Shown: one piece after another, positions 8,587 through 16,991 of the stretch
Layout of the letters: the number at the start of each line of letters is the position of its first letter
How positions within the stretch are numbered: position 1 is the first letter of the stretch
From: Paludibacteraceae bacterium
Lineage (GTDB): Bacteria > Bacteroidota > Bacteroidia > Bacteroidales > Paludibacteraceae
Direction of reading: 5' to 3'
Length of the DNA: 64,000 bases
Assembly (NCBI GenBank): GCA_017551675.1
Contig: JAFZLC010000038.1
Coordinates: forward strand, 1-64,000
Program-made: the position numbers and the translations under genes
The notes under the pieces: generated by a model
Told to the model about the DNA's origin: nothing
The model's input: only the letters and a program-made list of their open reading frames with translations
Databases searched by the model: none

Positions 8587-8928
8587 ATCTATTCGTATTT
8601 AAATTTGTTTTTCTAAGTTATCAGATTAGGTGATACCGAAAGTACCATTTCATTCTAATATATGCAAACCTAAATAAAAGATTTGTCAATTCCAAAAAAA
8701 TTTTAACTCAATTTAGCACTTTTTTGAAAATTTTCGTGTTTTTATCATATCATCAAAAAAAGAGCGAAACCTCACGACATACAAAAACAAAGTAGCATCA
8801 GATTATCAAGCAGAGGACATTTCAAACATCAACATCTTCGCAAAAAGAGATACTAACTCACAACAACTATAAAGGTGAAATAGATTCCAAAATTTCACAA
8901 AATGAGTTTACGGAACCCGTCTAATGAA
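8587..8928. other. Intergenic region with the SGBP-like promoter
   Basis: This gap holds no gene. Its left part is the leader and promoter of the gene ending at 7567. The right part, 8700-8928, is AT-rich and follows the lpxH stop. A seven-base-pair hairpin (8876-8882 with 8893-8899) lies there but lacks a T run on the minus strand, so it is a weak terminator candidate at best. Confidence 0.6.
8665..8696 (-). promoter_or_regulatory. Consensus Bacteroidota promoter of the SGBP-like gene
   Basis: On the minus strand TTTG (8693-8696) is followed after exactly 20 bases by TAGGTTTG (8665-8672), a full match to both promoter boxes. Transcription would begin near 8658, leaving a leader of about 70 bases. 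Confidence 0.8.
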
Positions 8929-9693
8929 TCATAATTCTTTGAAGGTGAGCAGGGAAAGCTTTTCTCCATCCCATGTTGCATAACTAAAATTGGTAATCCA
9001 ATCGCCTAATATCAACACTCTTTTATCATTTGGGATTGTGAGATCTAACATAATATGGCGATGTCCGAAAATGAAATAGTCAATTTCAGAATGCGTTGCA
9101 GAATACTCCTTTGCAAACTTCACCAAATACTCTTTGTCTTCACCCAAATATTGTTCTCCTGCAGTGCCTTGTTTCTTCTTTCTGTTATATCGAGACCATG
9201 CATATCCAAACGGAACAGTCAGACGAGGATGAATCGTCTTGTACAAAGCTTGGCAGAATTTGTTTCTAAAGAATTTTCTCATGAAGCGGAACGACCGACT
9301 TGGATCTCCCAATCCGTCGCCATGAGCCACATAAAAATGTTTACCATCCAATTCTATTTCAACACTATCCGTATAGACCGTTGCGCCAATCTCTTTGGGA
9401 AAATAGTCGAAGAGCCATGTGTCATGATTACCAGTAAACAGATAGACAGGGATACCTTCATCCACAAACTCAGCCATTTTCCCTATGAAACGGACAAATC
9501 CCTTTGGAACAACATTTTTATATTCAAACCAATAATCAAACATATCGCCCACCAAATAGAGAGCCTTTGCCGTCGGTTTGATCTGGTTGAGCCAACGCAC
9601 CAAGCGTTTTTCACTCTCAATAGGATCTTCATACACATTCAATCCCAAATGAGCGTCAGACGCAAAATAAACTATCTTCCCTGTCGAATCCAT
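8929..9693 (-). CDS. lpxH: UDP-2,3-diacylglucosamine diphosphatase LpxH
   Basis: LpxH hydrolyses UDP-2,3-diacylglucosamine to lipid X and UMP, the fourth step of lipid A synthesis, at the inner face of the inner membrane. The calcineurin-like phosphoesterase motifs are all present in order: SDAHLG, GDMFDYW, GNHD, HGDGLGD and GHRH. The 254 residues and the Bacteroidota form of the sequence are normal. It is the last gene of a minus-strand run, starting three bases after the stop of the SufT-like gene, so it is almost certainly co-transcribed with it. Confidence 0.94.
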   Translation of the reverse strand: MDSTGKIVYFASDAHLGLNVYEDPIESEKRLVRWLNQIKPTAKALYLVGDMFDYWFEYKNVVPKGFVRFIGKMAEFVDEGIPVYLFTGNHDTWLFDYFPKEIGATVYTDSVEIELDGKHFYVAHGDGLGDPSRSFRFMRKFFRNKFCQALYKTIHPRLTVPFGYAWSRYNRKKKQGTAGEQYLGEDKEYLVKFAKEYSATHSEIDYFIFGHRHIMLDLTIPNDKRVLILGDWITNFSYATWDGEKLSLLTFKEL

Positions 9694-9696
9694 CTC

Positions 9697-10011
9697 TTAT
9701 AGCAATCCTAATTCCAACAAAGCTTCTTCCGACATTCTCTCTTTCGTCCATTCTGGTTCAAAAACCAAATTGACAACAGCCTCTTTCACTCCTTCTATTC
9801 CCTCCACTTTCTGCTTCACATCTTCCAATATGAAATCAGCAGCAGGACAGTTAGGTGCCGTCAACGTCATATCAATCGTAACTGTTCCATCTTCCTTAAC
9901 GTCAATGTTATAAACCAATCCAAGTTCATATATATCAACAGGAATTTCTGGATCATATACGGTCTTCAAGACTGAGACTATCTTTTCTTCTAATTCTAAA
10001 AACTCATTCAT
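9697..10011 (-). CDS. SufT/MIP18-like iron-sulfur assembly factor (DUF59)
   Basis: This 104-residue protein is a single DUF59 (MIP18) domain: YDPEIPVDIYELGLVYNIDV near residues 19-38 and the TLTAPNCPAADF segment with the family's conserved Cys55. Family members assist maturation or repair of Fe-S proteins, as in SufT. No suf genes are next to it. It sits between cls and lpxH in a minus-strand run that also contains nth, whose product carries a 4Fe-4S cluster, but that link is only suggestive. Confidence 0.88.
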   Translation of the reverse strand: MNEFLELEEKIVSVLKTVYDPEIPVDIYELGLVYNIDVKEDGTVTIDMTLTAPNCPAADFILEDVKQKVEGIEGVKEAVVNLVFEPEWTKERMSEEALLELGLL

Positions 10012-10097
10012 AACAATCGTATTTACGTTTTTAATGAACTCTTACCAATACCACAATTAACACCTACATGAAACATACGAATCGTACATTTCGTTTC

Positions 10098-11522
10098 TTA
10101 CAACAATGGACTGAACAAACGAGCCAATGACTCTTTTATCTTCCTGCGAGATGGTCTCTCCATCCACTCTTTCTCATCAATCTTCACTGAATTTCTCAAA
10201 TCCTCTTCAAAGACTGATATGAGATTTGTAGTGGTGTTTTGATCATACACAATGGTATTTAATTCGAAATTTTGCTCGAAACTTCTGAAATCCATATTTG
10301 CACTTCCAATAAAGGAGATGTCATCATCCACAATCGTCATCTTACTATGGATGAAACCTGGCTGATAAAGATAAACCTTAATACCAGCTTTAAACATCTG
10401 TTCAAGGAAGGAATAGGAGCTATACAAAGTCACCTTCGCATCCGACTTCTTCGGCAATATCAAACGCACATCAACGCCCGACAACGAAGCAATCTGCAAA
10501 GCTGTAATCAAACTTTCAGGAGGAATGAAATATGGTGTTTCGATAAAGATCCGCTTCTTTGCCATTGCAAAGGACTTCACATAAATCTGCATGATCGATT
10601 CCCATTGCATATCCGGACCACTTATCACTGTTTGAATCATCACATCTCCTTTGTTCTCCGGCTGAGGATAATATTCACTATCCTCCACCAATGATTGTTT
10701 AACGAAGTACCAATCCTCAAAGAAGGTCTTTTGAAGACCCAACACTACACCACCCTCCAATCGAGCATGTGTGTCGCGCCATTTTCCCCATGACAAACCT
10801 TCCAAATAACGATCTGCAATATTAATACCTCCCGTATAAGCAATCACACCATCTATCACCAAGATTTTACGGTGATTTCGGTAATTCACATGACTACTAA
10901 TGTATGGCAGACGCACCTCCAAGAAGCTCTCCACCTCAATACCTTCAGCGCGCAACTCCTCCATGTGACGTTTCTTAAATCGCCAACTTCCCACATCATC
11001 AATAATCACACGCACCTTCACGCCCTCTCTCGCCTTCTCTTTCAAAGCCTCCATCATGCGAGTACCCAAGTCATCTGGAATAAAAATGTAATATTCCAAA
11101 TTGATATGATGTTTCGCATTCTTTATGTCTTGAAAAATAGACTCATACAAGGCATTTGCATCGGTATAAACCGAAATGGCATTATTCTCAAACAACGGGG
11201 AATCAGCATTAGATGCCGCCACCTTTGCAACTGCTAATTGATTGTCGGTAAGCGACAAATTAGAAAGATCACGAGACGTCACCACCTCGTAATTCTTCAA
11301 AAGGTGGAAACTTCGTTTGGAGATAATTCTTTTCTTCCTGAATTTTTTTCCAACAAGCAGATAAAAAAGAAATCCGACAACAGGAACAAAAAGGAGGACA
11401 AAAATCCAGGCGATTGACTTAACTGGATTTCTGTTTTCCATCAACAAGAAAAGTATCGTCGTAAGGATGGTATAAAAATAGACCACCAATAAAACAATAT
11501 ATGCTATTTCCCAAATAATCAT
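10098..11522 (-). CDS. cls: Cardiolipin synthase (phospholipase D superfamily)
   Basis: Bacterial Cls joins two phosphatidylglycerol molecules into cardiolipin and glycerol at the inner membrane. The 474-residue protein has two N-terminal membrane segments (about residues 3-27 and 37-58) and two HKD motifs, H217-K219-D224 and H392-K394-D399, the latter followed by FIGSANMDFRSFEQNFE as in ClsA. Length and layout match ClsA-type enzymes. It is 31 bases after ribD and 86 before the SufT-like gene on the same strand. Confidence 0.93.
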   Translation of the reverse strand: MIIWEIAYIVLLVVYFYTILTTILFLLMENRNPVKSIAWIFVLLFVPVVGFLFYLLVGKKFRKKRIISKRSFHLLKNYEVVTSRDLSNLSLTDNQLAVAKVAASNADSPLFENNAISVYTDANALYESIFQDIKNAKHHINLEYYIFIPDDLGTRMMEALKEKAREGVKVRVIIDDVGSWRFKKRHMEELRAEGIEVESFLEVRLPYISSHVNYRNHRKILVIDGVIAYTGGINIADRYLEGLSWGKWRDTHARLEGGVVLGLQKTFFEDWYFVKQSLVEDSEYYPQPENKGDVMIQTVISGPDMQWESIMQIYVKSFAMAKKRIFIETPYFIPPESLITALQIASLSGVDVRLILPKKSDAKVTLYSSYSFLEQMFKAGIKVYLYQPGFIHSKMTIVDDDISFIGSANMDFRSFEQNFELNTIVYDQNTTTNLISVFEEDLRNSVKIDEKEWMERPSRRKIKESLARLFSPLL

Positions 11523-11553
11523 CTATTCCTTTTTTTTACCTTCTGTTATCAGT

Positions 11554-12624
11554 TCATTTACATTTCCGATAAAAAGAAATATCATTTTCACCCAACATCT
11601 GGTACTTATATTTTTGTATATTAGGATTTTCCGTATCAAACACAGGGGCTTTCACACCATCACCAATCACCAACGAATGATTACATTCAACACGAACCTC
11701 ATCCCATAAATCTTCATCTATAAAAGATTGAAGGAACATTTTACCTCCTTCCACAATCAATGATTCAACGCCCTTCTCATACAAAAGATCCAACATGGCT
11801 TTTAGGTTCACTCGTCCATCCCCAAAAAATTCACACTCCAGATACTCTACATTCGGACAGGAATCGTTCGGTTTTTGTTTCGTGATGACATACGTCAAGC
11901 ATGATCTATCGTACAGTTTTGCAGTCTGCGACACTTTAAGTTCTCTATCCAAAAGAATCCGTATAGGTTGTTTTCCTTGCACATAACGAACAGTTAATGA
12001 AGGGTCATCCATCAATGCCGTGTTGGTTCCAACAAGTATGGCCGACTCCCCTGCACGAAACTTGTGCATTTCAATCAGCGACTCGTTCGATGAAATACGA
12101 AGGGGCGATTCGGAAGAATCCTTTCTCAATCGATCTACATATCCATCATGAGTCATAGCCCATTTCAAAAACACATACGGTCTTTTTTGCTCATGGTAGG
12201 TGAAAAAACGTCGGTTCAACCATCTGCCCTGCTCATTCATCACACCATACTGAACATTCACACCTGCCGCACGCAATTTTTCAATTCCTTTGCCATCCAC
12301 TGCTGGAAAAGGATCTCTATTACAGACAACAACATTAGGAATGCCTTTCTCTAAAATCAAATCTGCACAAGGAGGCGTTTTACCATAATGGCAACACGGC
12401 TCCAAACTCACATACATCGTTGATTTACGAAGAAGAGTTGCATCAGAGACTGAAGCAATCGCATTAACTTCAGCATGAGGTCCTCCATATTTTTGGTGAT
12501 ATCCCTCCCCTATAATCTTATCATCACACACAATCACAGCACCAACCATTGGATTAGGCGAAACCTCTCCAAACCCTTTTTCTGCCAATTGAAGGCATCT
12601 GCGCATATACTCCTCGTCTGTCAT
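11554..12624 (-). CDS. ribD: Bifunctional riboflavin biosynthesis deaminase/reductase RibD
   Basis: RibD deaminates the pyrimidinone intermediate and then reduces its ribosyl group in riboflavin synthesis. The N-terminal deaminase carries zinc ligands His50 (HAEVNAI), Cys77 and Cys86 (PCCHYGKTPPC). The C-terminal reductase begins around residue 150 (RPYVFLKWAMTHDG) and contains ESLIVEGG. The frame is open to 12705, but the start at 12624 (MTDEEYMRRCLQLAEKG) aligns with normal RibD proteins and gives 356 residues. Other riboflavin genes are absent nearby. Confidence 0.93.
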   Translation of the reverse strand: MTDEEYMRRCLQLAEKGFGEVSPNPMVGAVIVCDDKIIGEGYHQKYGGPHAEVNAIASVSDATLLRKSTMYVSLEPCCHYGKTPPCADLILEKGIPNVVVCNRDPFPAVDGKGIEKLRAAGVNVQYGVMNEQGRWLNRRFFTYHEQKRPYVFLKWAMTHDGYVDRLRKDSSESPLRISSNESLIEMHKFRAGESAILVGTNTALMDDPSLTVRYVQGKQPIRILLDRELKVSQTAKLYDRSCLTYVITKQKPNDSCPNVEYLECEFFGDGRVNLKAMLDLLYEKGVESLIVEGGKMFLQSFIDEDLWDEVRVECNHSLVIGDGVKAPVFDTENPNIQKYKYQMLGENDISFYRKCK

Positions 12625-12659
12625 ATAATTGAAATAAAACTCAAAGATACAACAAAAGC

Positions 12660-13328
12660 CTAAAAACTCCAAAAATATTGTTCTTCCTTTTGTGTGGGAG
12701 TGCATGTTTCACAATAGAGACGAATACAACATTTATCACATCGAGGAGAAACAGCTGTGCAATACTTTTTCCCATGTTCAATCATCTGGCGATAGAGCTC
12801 CTTCATCTGGTTCGATGGAACGAACTGACACAAGGTCTTCTCCGTCATCTCAACATTCTTAGACAATGAAATTCCTGTTCTATACGAAACTCGCTGAACA
12901 TGTGTATCTACAGGAAATGCGTCCACACCAAAAGCCTCAACAGAAAGCAGATTAGCCGATTTTCTTCCCACACCTGGAAGTGACAGCAACGCCATTCGGT
13001 CGGATGGCACCTCACCGCCATATCTTTGATCGATTATCTGTGCAGAGTCCCGAAGGTATGTCACCTTCACATCCGAATAGGTAACTTCTTGAATTATCTG
13101 TGACAACTCATCGGCATCCGACAGACTTAATGCATGTGCATCAGGGTACCTTTCAAAGAGTGTAGGAAGAATGCGATTCACACACTCATCCTGCGTGCGT
13201 GCCGAGAGAATCAAGGCCACCAGCAATTGAAAAGGAGACTGAAAATTTAAGGGACAATGTGATGTCCCATATTCTTTTTTCAAGAGTTCTGCTATTTTCA
13301 AGCAACGCTCTTTTCTACTCATTTGCAT
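12660..13328 (-). CDS. nth: Endonuclease III (base-excision DNA glycosylase/AP lyase)
   Basis: Nth removes oxidised pyrimidines from DNA and cleaves the abasic site. The helix-hairpin-helix LPGVGRKSAN contains the catalytic Lys123, and the catalytic Asp141 is in FPVDTHVQR. The 4Fe-4S loop has Cys190, 197, 200 and 206 in the classic 6-2-5 spacing. Length is normal at 222 residues. Two ATGs two codons apart (13328 and 13322) are both possible. Either start overlaps the end of the upstream GHKL ATPase gene, implying translational coupling. Confidence 0.95.
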   Translation of the reverse strand: MQMSRKERCLKIAELLKKEYGTSHCPLNFQSPFQLLVALILSARTQDECVNRILPTLFERYPDAHALSLSDADELSQIIQEVTYSDVKVTYLRDSAQIIDQRYGGEVPSDRMALLSLPGVGRKSANLLSVEAFGVDAFPVDTHVQRVSYRTGISLSKNVEMTEKTLCQFVPSNQMKELYRQMIEHGKKYCTAVSPRCDKCCIRLYCETCTPTQKEEQYFWSF

Positions 13329-15966
13329 TGGACGAATGGTTAGTCAAATAATTTTCCAAAATCTGTCTCATCTGATCAATCGACATACCTTTGGCTTGAT
13401 ATTGAGAAACAAACTCGATGGCCTCTCGTTGTGATTGAGATAAATTCTTCAAATCATCAGAGAGTTTGATATTTAAGAAAATCAGCAAATCAGAGGATGA
13501 GAAATCGTAAAAAGGTGCTAATTGGGAGGTTTCAGTCACATCCGAAACGGACACTAAAGTACCAGACGACGAATACAACCATTTCCCATGGAACAACGTT
13601 GTCAGTGCTGTGGTCTGTCGTATCACCTCCTCGGTTGCAGTTCGTTTTCCCTTTTCATAATACTGATAATATCCCTCCAACGACTTTCTGAAAATGAAGG
13701 AGGTCTGATTCTTAATTTCCGCAACTAACAATTTAAAGAAGGCTGCAGAACGCTCCTCAGTCGGATTCTGCAACAATTCTTCCATTCCAACGAAGAACTT
13801 ATCGATAATGATTTGTGCACCATTGTCCACTTGACGCAACGAAGCGGGATGAAGATTCAGAGAATCCAACACCCATAAGGTGGGTTCCCGCTGAACTTCC
13901 ACCACATTCAACCCGAAATGCAAACCTGCAGCCGACAAGAACGCATATAGCGACTCTCTTTTTTCGGGAAGTATCTCATTTTCGACAAACTCGTTTTCAA
14001 AGAAATAAACATTTCGATTATCCTTCAAAAAGGAAGAAAGCAATGAATTATTCAAATAGCCATTCTCCACCAACTGGAAGGAATAGTCTCCTTCCGTACT
14101 TTTAACCAACAAAAAAGGTATCGTTCTAACAGACTGAAGGAATGCTTTCCTCTCGTCCGACAAGAAAGGCAATGAATGATAGTAATCCGAAATAAGGGTC
14201 AAATGACGTGCCACCTGTTGTAAATCATCTACAGGTATCTTGTGTGCAGAATAAAGCGGAAGGATATTCTCCAATATTTCCGCCAACGCACCAGGCTCTT
14301 TTAACCCGACAAACTCAAAGAAGTTTTTACATTTGGGATATTCCAACAAAGAAGGATGAATCGCATCAAAGTGATGTTCAGAGCCTGAGGTCAAATAGAT
14401 TGAAGGCTGAGGGTCATTCGCTTGACTATATGCAGCATGAAACAAGCCATCTTCGCAATAGAATATCGGAAGACACTTCAATAACGCATCATTAGTCTTC
14501 CATAACGTTTTTTTATTGGAAAGGAATGAATAAAAATCTTTCAGCCACTGAATAGTTTTCCCTTGCAAAAGGGATGGCGAAAGTGATTTCAAGACGGACA
14601 AGGTATCCACATGGCAATGAATGGCATGAGTCATGTCCAAAAATTTAACAATATCCGATTGAGAGATATAATCATTTCCTGTCACACGTAGGAAGCACCA
14701 CTTATCCCCTTCCGTATTAGGAATCATGTTTTGTATTTCGGTAGCCGAGAACAAGTTAGATAGCTCCTTGTCATCCGCATACAAGGTATGGGTTCCACTC
14801 ACGTATGTATGATCCGAAGTGAGGAACACTTTCGTTTCTGCCATATAATTCTTATAGGCAGATGCATGTTTTTCCAAGTGTGGATTGTTTCGTTTTCCCA
14901 ACAATGCACTGATAGGGAACAAGCAAAGAGAGGTATCATCAATTACAAGTTCTCCTTTACATGTTTTTTTCTGAGTCAGAGCAGTGAGGGAGTTCAAAAA
15001 CAAATGTCCCGTTTCATACAACAATTTATCATTCCACTCCTGTTGCATTTTGATGTTCTCTCTGTTTTCAGTCAACACGAATGGAGCATGTACGATATAA
15101 TTCAGATCGAGGTGCTCCCTAGTTGGAAAATAGCAATAAAGTGGTTCGTCATGTGGAGAGAGATCCAAACGTCCATCTTCATCCGCAAACAGAGCGCAAG
15201 AGGCCATCAGACCTCCATCACCAACGGAATGCGAAAAAGTATAAAACCAAGAGATCCCCTGAGGAGCATACAATTGAAGAAATCTACATTTCTCACCATC
15301 AAAGGACCATTCCTCCAACACATTTTTTTGAAAAGCAAAGAGTTGATTTTCCTCTTCGTAAACCACAATCTTTTTCAAATGATCGAGAAACAATAATGGA
15401 TAATGAAGAGTTTGAAACCGTTCTCTTATGATGGGAATGTTATGATTATAATCTAAGATAGGGAAAAAGAATGCCGTCTCATTCTTTTTTCGATGGGAGG
15501 AGACTCTTGTCGATTCAACGGGAACGATGTAATCAACCAGATCAAAAGAAAAATTATCATCCTCGACATGAGGTTTGTCTGTATATTTAAAGACAGACTT
15601 AAAGCCCACGCCAAATTTTCCTATTTTATTCTCTCCTTTTTTGTTGCTTGAGCCAATCGATGTTATAGAGTTGATATGGCCCAACGCGTATGAATCATCA
15701 ACGCCTTCAAGTTTAGGATCAGAAAGGGAGAATGCGATTTTTCCATTGTGGATATATTCTATTTTGTCGGGATAGAGATAGACGCGCACTTCAGAAGCCT
15801 CCGCATCGTCTGAATTTTGCAGAAGTTCGTACACGAAATGAGCATTGTCTGAATATTTATCGATAACAGACTTCCATAAGCCCACTGCTGCAGGATCTTT
15901 TAATTGTTCTGCAAGCACGCGTCTTTTTTTCTGTAATTGTTCGAACCAAGAATGCTTATCTCCCAT
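13315..15966 (-). CDS. Sacsin/Hsp90-like (GHKL) ATPase-domain protein
   Basis: The N-terminal 250 residues form a GHKL-type ATP-binding domain as in Hsp90 and sacsin: FVYELLQNSDDA gives the N-box (Glu47, Asn51, Asp53 region) and GKFGVGFKSVFK at 116-127 the glycine-rich lid. The remaining 630 residues contain no domain I recognise. Proteins with a sacsin-type N-terminus occur in bacteria both as stand-alone proteins and in defence islands, often with nuclease domains; no nuclease motif is visible here. The gene lies 24 bases after a LOG-family gene and overlaps nth, inside a run of housekeeping genes rather than a defence island. A chaperone-like or DNA-linked role is possible but unproven. 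Confidence 0.82.
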   Translation of the reverse strand: MGDKHSWFEQLQKKRRVLAEQLKDPAAVGLWKSVIDKYSDNAHFVYELLQNSDDAEASEVRVYLYPDKIEYIHNGKIAFSLSDPKLEGVDDSYALGHINSITSIGSSNKKGENKIGKFGVGFKSVFKYTDKPHVEDDNFSFDLVDYIVPVESTRVSSHRKKNETAFFFPILDYNHNIPIIRERFQTLHYPLLFLDHLKKIVVYEEENQLFAFQKNVLEEWSFDGEKCRFLQLYAPQGISWFYTFSHSVGDGGLMASCALFADEDGRLDLSPHDEPLYCYFPTREHLDLNYIVHAPFVLTENRENIKMQQEWNDKLLYETGHLFLNSLTALTQKKTCKGELVIDDTSLCLFPISALLGKRNNPHLEKHASAYKNYMAETKVFLTSDHTYVSGTHTLYADDKELSNLFSATEIQNMIPNTEGDKWCFLRVTGNDYISQSDIVKFLDMTHAIHCHVDTLSVLKSLSPSLLQGKTIQWLKDFYSFLSNKKTLWKTNDALLKCLPIFYCEDGLFHAAYSQANDPQPSIYLTSGSEHHFDAIHPSLLEYPKCKNFFEFVGLKEPGALAEILENILPLYSAHKIPVDDLQQVARHLTLISDYYHSLPFLSDERKAFLQSVRTIPFLLVKSTEGDYSFQLVENGYLNNSLLSSFLKDNRNVYFFENEFVENEILPEKRESLYAFLSAAGLHFGLNVVEVQREPTLWVLDSLNLHPASLRQVDNGAQIIIDKFFVGMEELLQNPTEERSAAFFKLLVAEIKNQTSFIFRKSLEGYYQYYEKGKRTATEEVIRQTTALTTLFHGKWLYSSSGTLVSVSDVTETSQLAPFYDFSSSDLLIFLNIKLSDDLKNLSQSQREAIEFVSQYQAKGMSIDQMRQILENYLTNHSSNANE

Positions 15967-15990
15967 TGGGTTAAATTTTCATAAACTGTT

Positions 15991-16572
15991 TCAAATAGCC
16001 GCTATATCACGAGCGTTGCAACGCCATGCAGGGGCTGATTCGATAGCAGGAAGCACCTGTTGAGCATCGGTGACGACACTCCACATAGACAAATGTTCCT
16101 TTCTCATAAAATTTTCAGACACAACGTTATCCATCATACGAAGCAAATCATCGTAGTAGTGGTTAACATTTAAAATGATGATGGGTTTATTGAAAAGGCC
16201 CAATTGTTTCCATGTGATGATTTCCAAGAGTTCCTCCATGGTGCCACAACCGCCAGGTAAGGCAACAGCCGCATCCACGTCTTCCGCCATTGTTTTCTTC
16301 CTCGTGTGCATGGTATCTGTCACTATTTGGCGTGTAACGGAGTCATTTCCCCATCCTTCATCCACCATAAATTGTGGAATCACACCAACGATGACACCCT
16401 TCTTACTCAACACACCTTCAGCCAGCGCACCCATCAGACCAACGCTTCCAGAGCCAAACTTTGTTTCGATACCAGCATCAGCCAACAACTCGCCCAAGCG
16501 ATAGGCCTGTCTTTTATATTCTTCAGCCACCTTTGAACTGGAAGCACAATATACACAAACTTTCTTAATCAT
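15991..16572 (-). CDS. LOG-family (TIGR00730) nucleotide phosphoribohydrolase
   Basis: LOG-family Rossmann-fold proteins cleave the N-glycosidic bond of nucleoside 5'-monophosphates, and some release cytokinins. The signature PGGCGTMEE is at residues 106-114, with the preceding MHTRKKTM segment holding the conserved Arg91. The N-terminal GSGSVGLMG loop is also typical. The length of 193 is normal. It is the first gene of the minus-strand run, with a -7 element at 16644-16651. The true substrate in this organism is not known; many bacterial members act on AMP. Confidence 0.9.
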   Translation of the reverse strand: MIKKVCVYCASSSKVAEEYKRQAYRLGELLADAGIETKFGSGSVGLMGALAEGVLSKKGVIVGVIPQFMVDEGWGNDSVTRQIVTDTMHTRKKTMAEDVDAAVALPGGCGTMEELLEIITWKQLGLFNKPIIILNVNHYYDDLLRMMDNVVSENFMRKEHLSMWSVVTDAQQVLPAIESAPAWRCNARDIAAI

Positions 16573-16643
16573 ATAACATCAAGGTGAGTATTACAAACGC
16601 ACCATTTAAACAATAATTAGTATGAATTCACTTATCATTCTTA

Positions 16644-16651
16644 CAAATTTA
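16644..16651 (-). promoter_or_regulatory. Candidate promoter -7 element of the LOG-to-lpxH run
   Basis: The minus strand reads TAAATTTG, an exact -7 consensus, 72 bases before the LOG-family start. A TTTG (16668-16671) lies 16 bases upstream, slightly closer than the usual 19-21. No other good promoter is seen before the run. Confidence 0.5.
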
Positions 16652-16714
16652 AGACATTCGTCCCAAACAAACATAAATAATCATTAAAATATTTCCAACC
16701 ATAAAAAATTTCTT

Positions 16715-16722
16715 TATTTTTG
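16715..16722 (+). promoter_or_regulatory. Candidate promoter -7 element upstream of the 33-codon ORF
   Basis: TATTTTTG matches TAnnTTTG exactly and would place transcription start near 16729, 60 bases before the small ORF at 16789. No correctly spaced -33 box is seen. Confidence 0.45.
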
Positions 16723-16788
16723 CCTTCGTAAAAATTCTACTGAATATTCAAAGAACATTTACGATTGTTCCACCTAAAAGGAAAAATT

Positions 16789-16890
16789 ATGAAAGAAGAA
16801 AATTTATCCGTTAAAAAGAGAAGAGATCCGCCACAGGTTCACCCAACAAAAGAGAGAAGCAGACAACAAAAGTTTGTGAAACCCAAATAG
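16789..16890 (+). CDS. Possible small basic protein (33 residues)
   Basis: An ATG-led frame of 33 codons encodes a strongly basic, Lys/Arg/Gln-rich peptide ending RSRQQKFVKPK. An exact -7 promoter element lies 67 bases upstream and a purine-rich AAAAGGAAAAA precedes the ATG. It resembles no family I know. The second half of the frame overlaps the -33 box of the next promoter. At this length it may be chance, so it is listed as possible only. Confidence 0.35.
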   Translation: MKEENLSVKKRRDPPQVHPTKERSRQQKFVKPK

Positions 16891-16904
16891 GATTTGTATT
16901 TTTG
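16873..16904 (+). promoter_or_regulatory. Consensus Bacteroidota promoter of the flippase gene
   Basis: TTTG (16873-16876), 20 bases, then TATTTTTG (16897-16904) match both boxes fully. Transcription would begin near 16911, giving a leader of about 80 bases before the flippase ATG at 16992. Confidence 0.78.
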
Positions 16905-16991
16905 TAAATGCATGAGGAACAGTGTCGAGACATCTAAGATGTTGTTAGAAGCAACCAATAAGAGAGGCAACTGTAATGACTCGCAACGTTT

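Larger units (their letters stand above)
16573..16991. other. Divergent promoter region between the LOG-family and flippase genes
   Basis: The stretch holds a minus-strand -7 element (16644-16651), a plus-strand -7 element (16715-16722), a possible 33-codon ORF (16789-16890) and a full consensus promoter (16873-16904) for the flippase. The 80 bases just before the flippase start contain nothing else I can identify. Confidence 0.6.

Noticed and set aside
8876-8899. Hairpin GTGAAAT/ATTTCAC after lpxH
   Set aside because: The stem is only seven base pairs, AT-rich, and lacks a T run on the minus strand, so it is not a convincing terminator.
9055-9702. 215-codon plus-strand frame opposite lpxH
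   Set aside because: It is antisense to a gene with all LpxH motifs, has a composition unlike a real protein (many Cys, His and Ser in no pattern), and has no promoter or family match.
12625-12705. 27-residue N-terminal extension of RibD
   Set aside because: It runs into the nth coding region, is hydrophobic and Cys/Phe-rich unlike RibD, and the family start fits 12624.
14788-15396. 202-codon plus-strand frame opposite the sacsin-like ATPase gene
   Set aside because: It lies fully antisense to the 883-residue frame that carries clear GHKL motifs and shows no recognisable domain.
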